DNA of 15,992 nt from an uncultured Alphaproteobacteria bacterium. GTDB lineage: Bacteria; Pseudomonadota; Alphaproteobacteria; Micavibrionales; Micavibrionaceae. Below, piece after piece: positions 13,678 to 15,992 of the stretch. Made by a program: the position numbers and the translations under genes. The notes under the pieces are model-generated. The model searched no databases, was not told where the DNA came from, and saw only the letters and a program-made list of their open reading frames with translations. The DNA lies in contig CAKZKV010000070.1 in assembly GCA_937124505.1 (NCBI GenBank), positions 1 to 15,992 on the forward strand, in the 5' to 3' direction. How positions within the stretch are numbered: position 1 is the first letter of the stretch; every line of letters begins with the position of its first letter.

Positions 13678-15992
13678 TTACCCCCCTACCACATTGACGA
13701 TCCGCCCCGGGACGTAAATAAATTTACGGATTTGCTTGCCTTCCAGAAGTTTGGAGACATTCGGCTCCGCCAGTGCAATCTCCTTTGCTTCTGTTTCATT
13801 GGCATCCTTTGGTAGGGTGATCGTAGCGCGCACTTTGCCGTTGACCTGCACGGCCATGGTGATGGTGTCCTGCACCAGCAGGCTTTCATCTGCCTGCGGC
13901 CATGGTTGCTCTGCCAGTACGGTTTCATGGTCGAGCAGGCTCCAGAGTTCTTCGGCCAGATGCGGAATCATCGGGTTAATGAGTTGGATCAGGAAAACGG
14001 TTGCTTCACGTAACGCCCATTTATCGGCATCGTCAGCAGGTTTAAAACTAAAAATGGCATTCGACAATTCGCGAATGCGCGCCACGGCTTTGTTCATGTG
14101 GAAGTTCTCAATATCTTCCGTCATGCCTTTCACCGTGGCGTGTGTGGTGCGACGCAGGTCGAGGGCGTTTTCTGAGAATTCACCCCCCACCTTGCCTCTC
14201 CCCTCGGAGAGGGGAGCGTCTTTTAGCAAAGCTGTTACCTCCCGGTGCAACTTGTTAATAAACCGCCATGCGCCGTCAATGCCGCTTTCTGTCCATTCCA
14301 GATCACGTTCCGGTGGTGAGTCGGAGAGGATAAACAGGCGGGCGGCGTCCGCGCCATATGTGTCGATAATGTCCTGCGGATCAACCCCGTTATTTTTGGA
14401 TTTGGACATTTTGATCGACGGACCAACCTTGACGGACGCGCCTGTTTCCGCGTGGACGACGTCTCCCTCGTCGTTCTTGATGACCTGTGACGGGAACAGG
14501 TAATTACCATCTCCATCTTTATAGGTCGCATGCGTGACCATGCCTTGCGTGAACAGCCCCTCGAACGGTTCGTTAATGTCCCAGTAACCGCAATCGCGCA
14601 GCGCTTTGGTAAAGAAACGGGCATAGAGCAGGTGCAGAACGGCATGTTCCACCCCGCCGATATATTGATCCACACCACACCAGTATTCCGCCTTGTCCTT
14701 GTCAAAGGCCTTTTGTGTGTTGCGCGGGTCACAGTAGCGGGCAAAGTACCAGCTACTCTCAAAGAACGTGTCGAACGTGTCCGTCTCGCGTGTGGCATCC
14801 TTGCCACAAGTGGGACAGGTCGTCTGTTTCCATGTCGGATGACGGGAGAGCGGATTGGTCGGCTCATCGAAATTAATGTCATAAGGCAGTTCCACGGGAA
14901 GCTGGTCTTCGGGAACAGGCACAACGCCGCACGACTCGCAATGAATCATCGGGATCGGGCATCCCCAGTATCTCTGGCGGGAAATCCCCCAGTCACGCAG
15001 GCGGAAAACAGTTGCTCCCTCGCCCAAACCCTGCTCTTCGATTTTTGCAATCACGGCTTTTTTTGCTTCTTCGGAAGTCATGCCGTTCAGGAAGTCGGAA
15101 TTGATCATTTCTCCGGGGTCTGTATAAGCCTCTGTTAATTCATAAGGATTATTTGGAGTAGAAACACCTGATTCTGAAATTTCTTTAATATCTTTGCTGC
15201 TGTATTGCTGATTGTATGCAGCATGTGCAAGCGAGCTTATTTTTTCAGGATGATTAATAACAGGAATAATTTTCAAATTGTATTTTGTTGCAAAGTCGAA
15301 GTCGCGTTGATCATGAGCGGGGACGCCGTAAATTGCGCCTGTGCCGTAATCCATCAGAATAAAATTCGCAATGTAAATGGGTAATTCTTTTCCTGTAAAT
15401 GGATGAGCAATTGTTTTTCCTGTATCAAAGCCGACTTTTTCGGCCTGTGCGATGGCTTCTTCGGAGGTTCCCAGTCCTCCACATTCTTTCAGAAAATCAT
15501 CAAAGCCGGGTTTATCACCAACCAGCTCTTTGGCCAGAGGGTGATCGGGGGCCATAGCAAAAAAGCTTGCGCCAAAAATCGTATCCGGGCGTGTTGTATA
15601 GATTTTCAGTTTAAGGTCAGTCCCATTGATCGGAAATGCGGCAAACATACCCTGTGACTTCCCGATCCAGTTTTCCTGCATGATGCGGACTTTATCCGGC
15701 CAGCGCGGCAGCTTCTCCAGATAGGCCAGCAGCTCGTCCGCATAGTCGGTGATTTTCAGGAACCACTGGTTCAGCTTGCGGCGTTCGACCGGCACGCCGG
15801 AGCGCCAGCCCTTGCCGTCCACGACCTGTTCATTGGCCAGAACCGTATTTTCCACCGGGTCCCAGTTGACAACGGATTCCTTGCGGTAGGCGATGCCTTT
15901 TTTGTAGAAGTCCAGAAACATCTTTTGTTCGTGACGGTAATATTCCGGGTGGCAGGTGGCGATTTCCCGGCTCCAGTCAAAGGCCAGCCCCA
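13678..15992 (-). CDS. leuS: Leucine-tRNA ligase (N-terminus outside window)
   Basis: 770 residues of a class I leucyl-tRNA synthetase are visible; the frame is open to the window edge, so the HIGH motif lies beyond it. The visible sequence starts at [22 protein letters not shown], and the ATG at 15919-15921 is internal. The editing (CP1) domain has [14 protein letters not shown] and [20 protein letters not shown] zinc-ribbon-like segment has CESC and CPTC. The KMSKS loop ([13 protein letters not shown]) is at 14398-14412, and the C-terminal anticodon domain and tail end at VNVVGG. Two local oddities are an in-frame GC-rich palindrome at about 14198-14216 and an AT-rich stretch at about 15120-15300. 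lptE follows after 5 bases, most likely in the same transcript. Confidence 0.96.
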   Translation of the reverse strand, partial: GLAFDWSREIATCHPEYYRHEQKMFLDFYKKGIAYRKESVVNWDPVENTVLANEQVVDGKGWRSGVPVERRKLNQWFLKITDYADELLAYLEKLPRWPDKVRIMQENWIGKSQGMFAAFPINGTDLKLKIYTTRPDTIFGASFFAMAPDHPLAKELVGDKPGFDDFLKECGGLGTSEEAIAQAEKVGFDTGKTIAHPFTGKELPIYIANFILMDYGTGAIYGVPAHDQRDFDFATKYNLKIIPVINHPEKISSLAHAAYNQQYSSKDIKEISESGVSTPNNPYELTEAYTDPGEMINSDFLNGMTSEEAKKAVIAKIEEQGLGEGATVFRLRDWGISRQRYWGCPIPMIHCESCGVVPVPEDQLPVELPYDINFDEPTNPLSRHPTWKQTTCPTCGKDATRETDTFDTFFESSWYFARYCDPRNTQKAFDKDKAEYWCGVDQYIGGVEHAVLHLLYARFFTKALRDCGYWDINEPFEGLFTQGMVTHATYKDGDGNYLFPSQVIKNDEGDVVHAETGASVKVGPSIKMSKSKNNGVDPQDIIDTYGADAARLFILSDSPPERDLEWTESGIDGAWRFINKLHREVTALLKDAPLSEGRGKVGGEFSENALDLRRTTHATVKGMTEDIENFHMNKAVARIRELSNAIFSFKPADDADKWALREATVFLIQLINPMIPHLAEELWSLLDHETVLAEQPWPQADESLLVQDTITMAVQVNGKVRATITLPKDANETEAKEIALAEPNVSKLLEGKQIRKFIYVPGRIVNVVGG
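14198..14216. repeat. GC-rich palindrome inside leuS
   Basis: CTCCCCTC and GAGGGGAG form an 8-bp perfect stem around a 3-base GGA loop. On the minus strand it is translated in frame as part of [14 protein letters not shown], a low-complexity segment between the catalytic and anticodon-binding parts of LeuRS. It has the look of an inserted palindromic repeat element, with an edge of C- and G-rich sequence on one side (14181-14195). Confidence 0.65.

Noticed and set aside
13736..14503. 255-codon plus-strand frame within leuS
   Set aside because: It is a Ser/Arg-rich antisense shadow of leuS; the KMSKS loop and anticodon domain are encoded on the opposite strand here.

Overview
The window (about 16 kb) looks like a chromosomal segment of a Gram-negative bacterium, most likely an alphaproteobacterium of roughly balanced base composition. 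The reasons are the leuS-lptE gene pair, an LptE whose mature start is CGFKPMYG, a GrpE/RNase PH neighbourhood, and an AspRS of the non-discriminating type. A free-living or predatory/epibiotic lineage such as the Micavibrio relatives would fit an isolated Dot/Icm-type coupling protein, but that placement is a guess.

Layout. 1-2107 (+) is a tight cluster: the 3' end of a calcium/cation exchanger, a TerD-domain protein with a long acidic repeat-bearing N-terminus, and a minimal A24 prepilin peptidase whose ATG overlaps the TerD stop. 2150-2626 (+) is a small six-cysteine exported protein of unknown function. aspS (2664-4466, -) faces it and ends in a clear rho-independent terminator. 4692-7797 (+) holds a single-pass membrane protein and an 828-residue DotL/IcmO-like type IV secretion coupling ATPase, preceded by a good sigma70-like promoter. 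argS and grpE (7809-10222, -) form a pair with a TAATG overlap and converge on the coupling-protein gene. rph (10312-11025, +) diverges from grpE and is followed by a 43-codon small ORF.

11239-13135 is an accessory island between the rph side and lptE. It contains a 587-bp decayed IS5-family element with intact 18-bp ends and TA flanks, a strikingly AT-rich gene for an exported cysteine-rich protein that appears to be split by a frameshift, and a remnant of a second, different IS5-like transposase that abuts the lptE stop codon. The island sits where holA usually follows lptE in alphaproteobacteria.

13136-15992 (-) is lptE and the 5'-truncated leuS. Short repeats have entered both coding regions: two oppositely oriented arrays of a 7-bp unit encode the LptE signal peptide, a second 7-bp repeat encodes LASHASHLAS in LptE, and a GC-rich palindrome lies in frame inside leuS.

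Functionally, most genes are housekeeping (three aminoacyl-tRNA synthetases, a chaperone cofactor, tRNA 3' processing, LPS export). The less ordinary parts are the exchanger/TerD/prepilin-peptidase cluster, the isolated coupling ATPase with its membrane neighbour, the AT-rich island, and the repeat-built LptE signal peptide.
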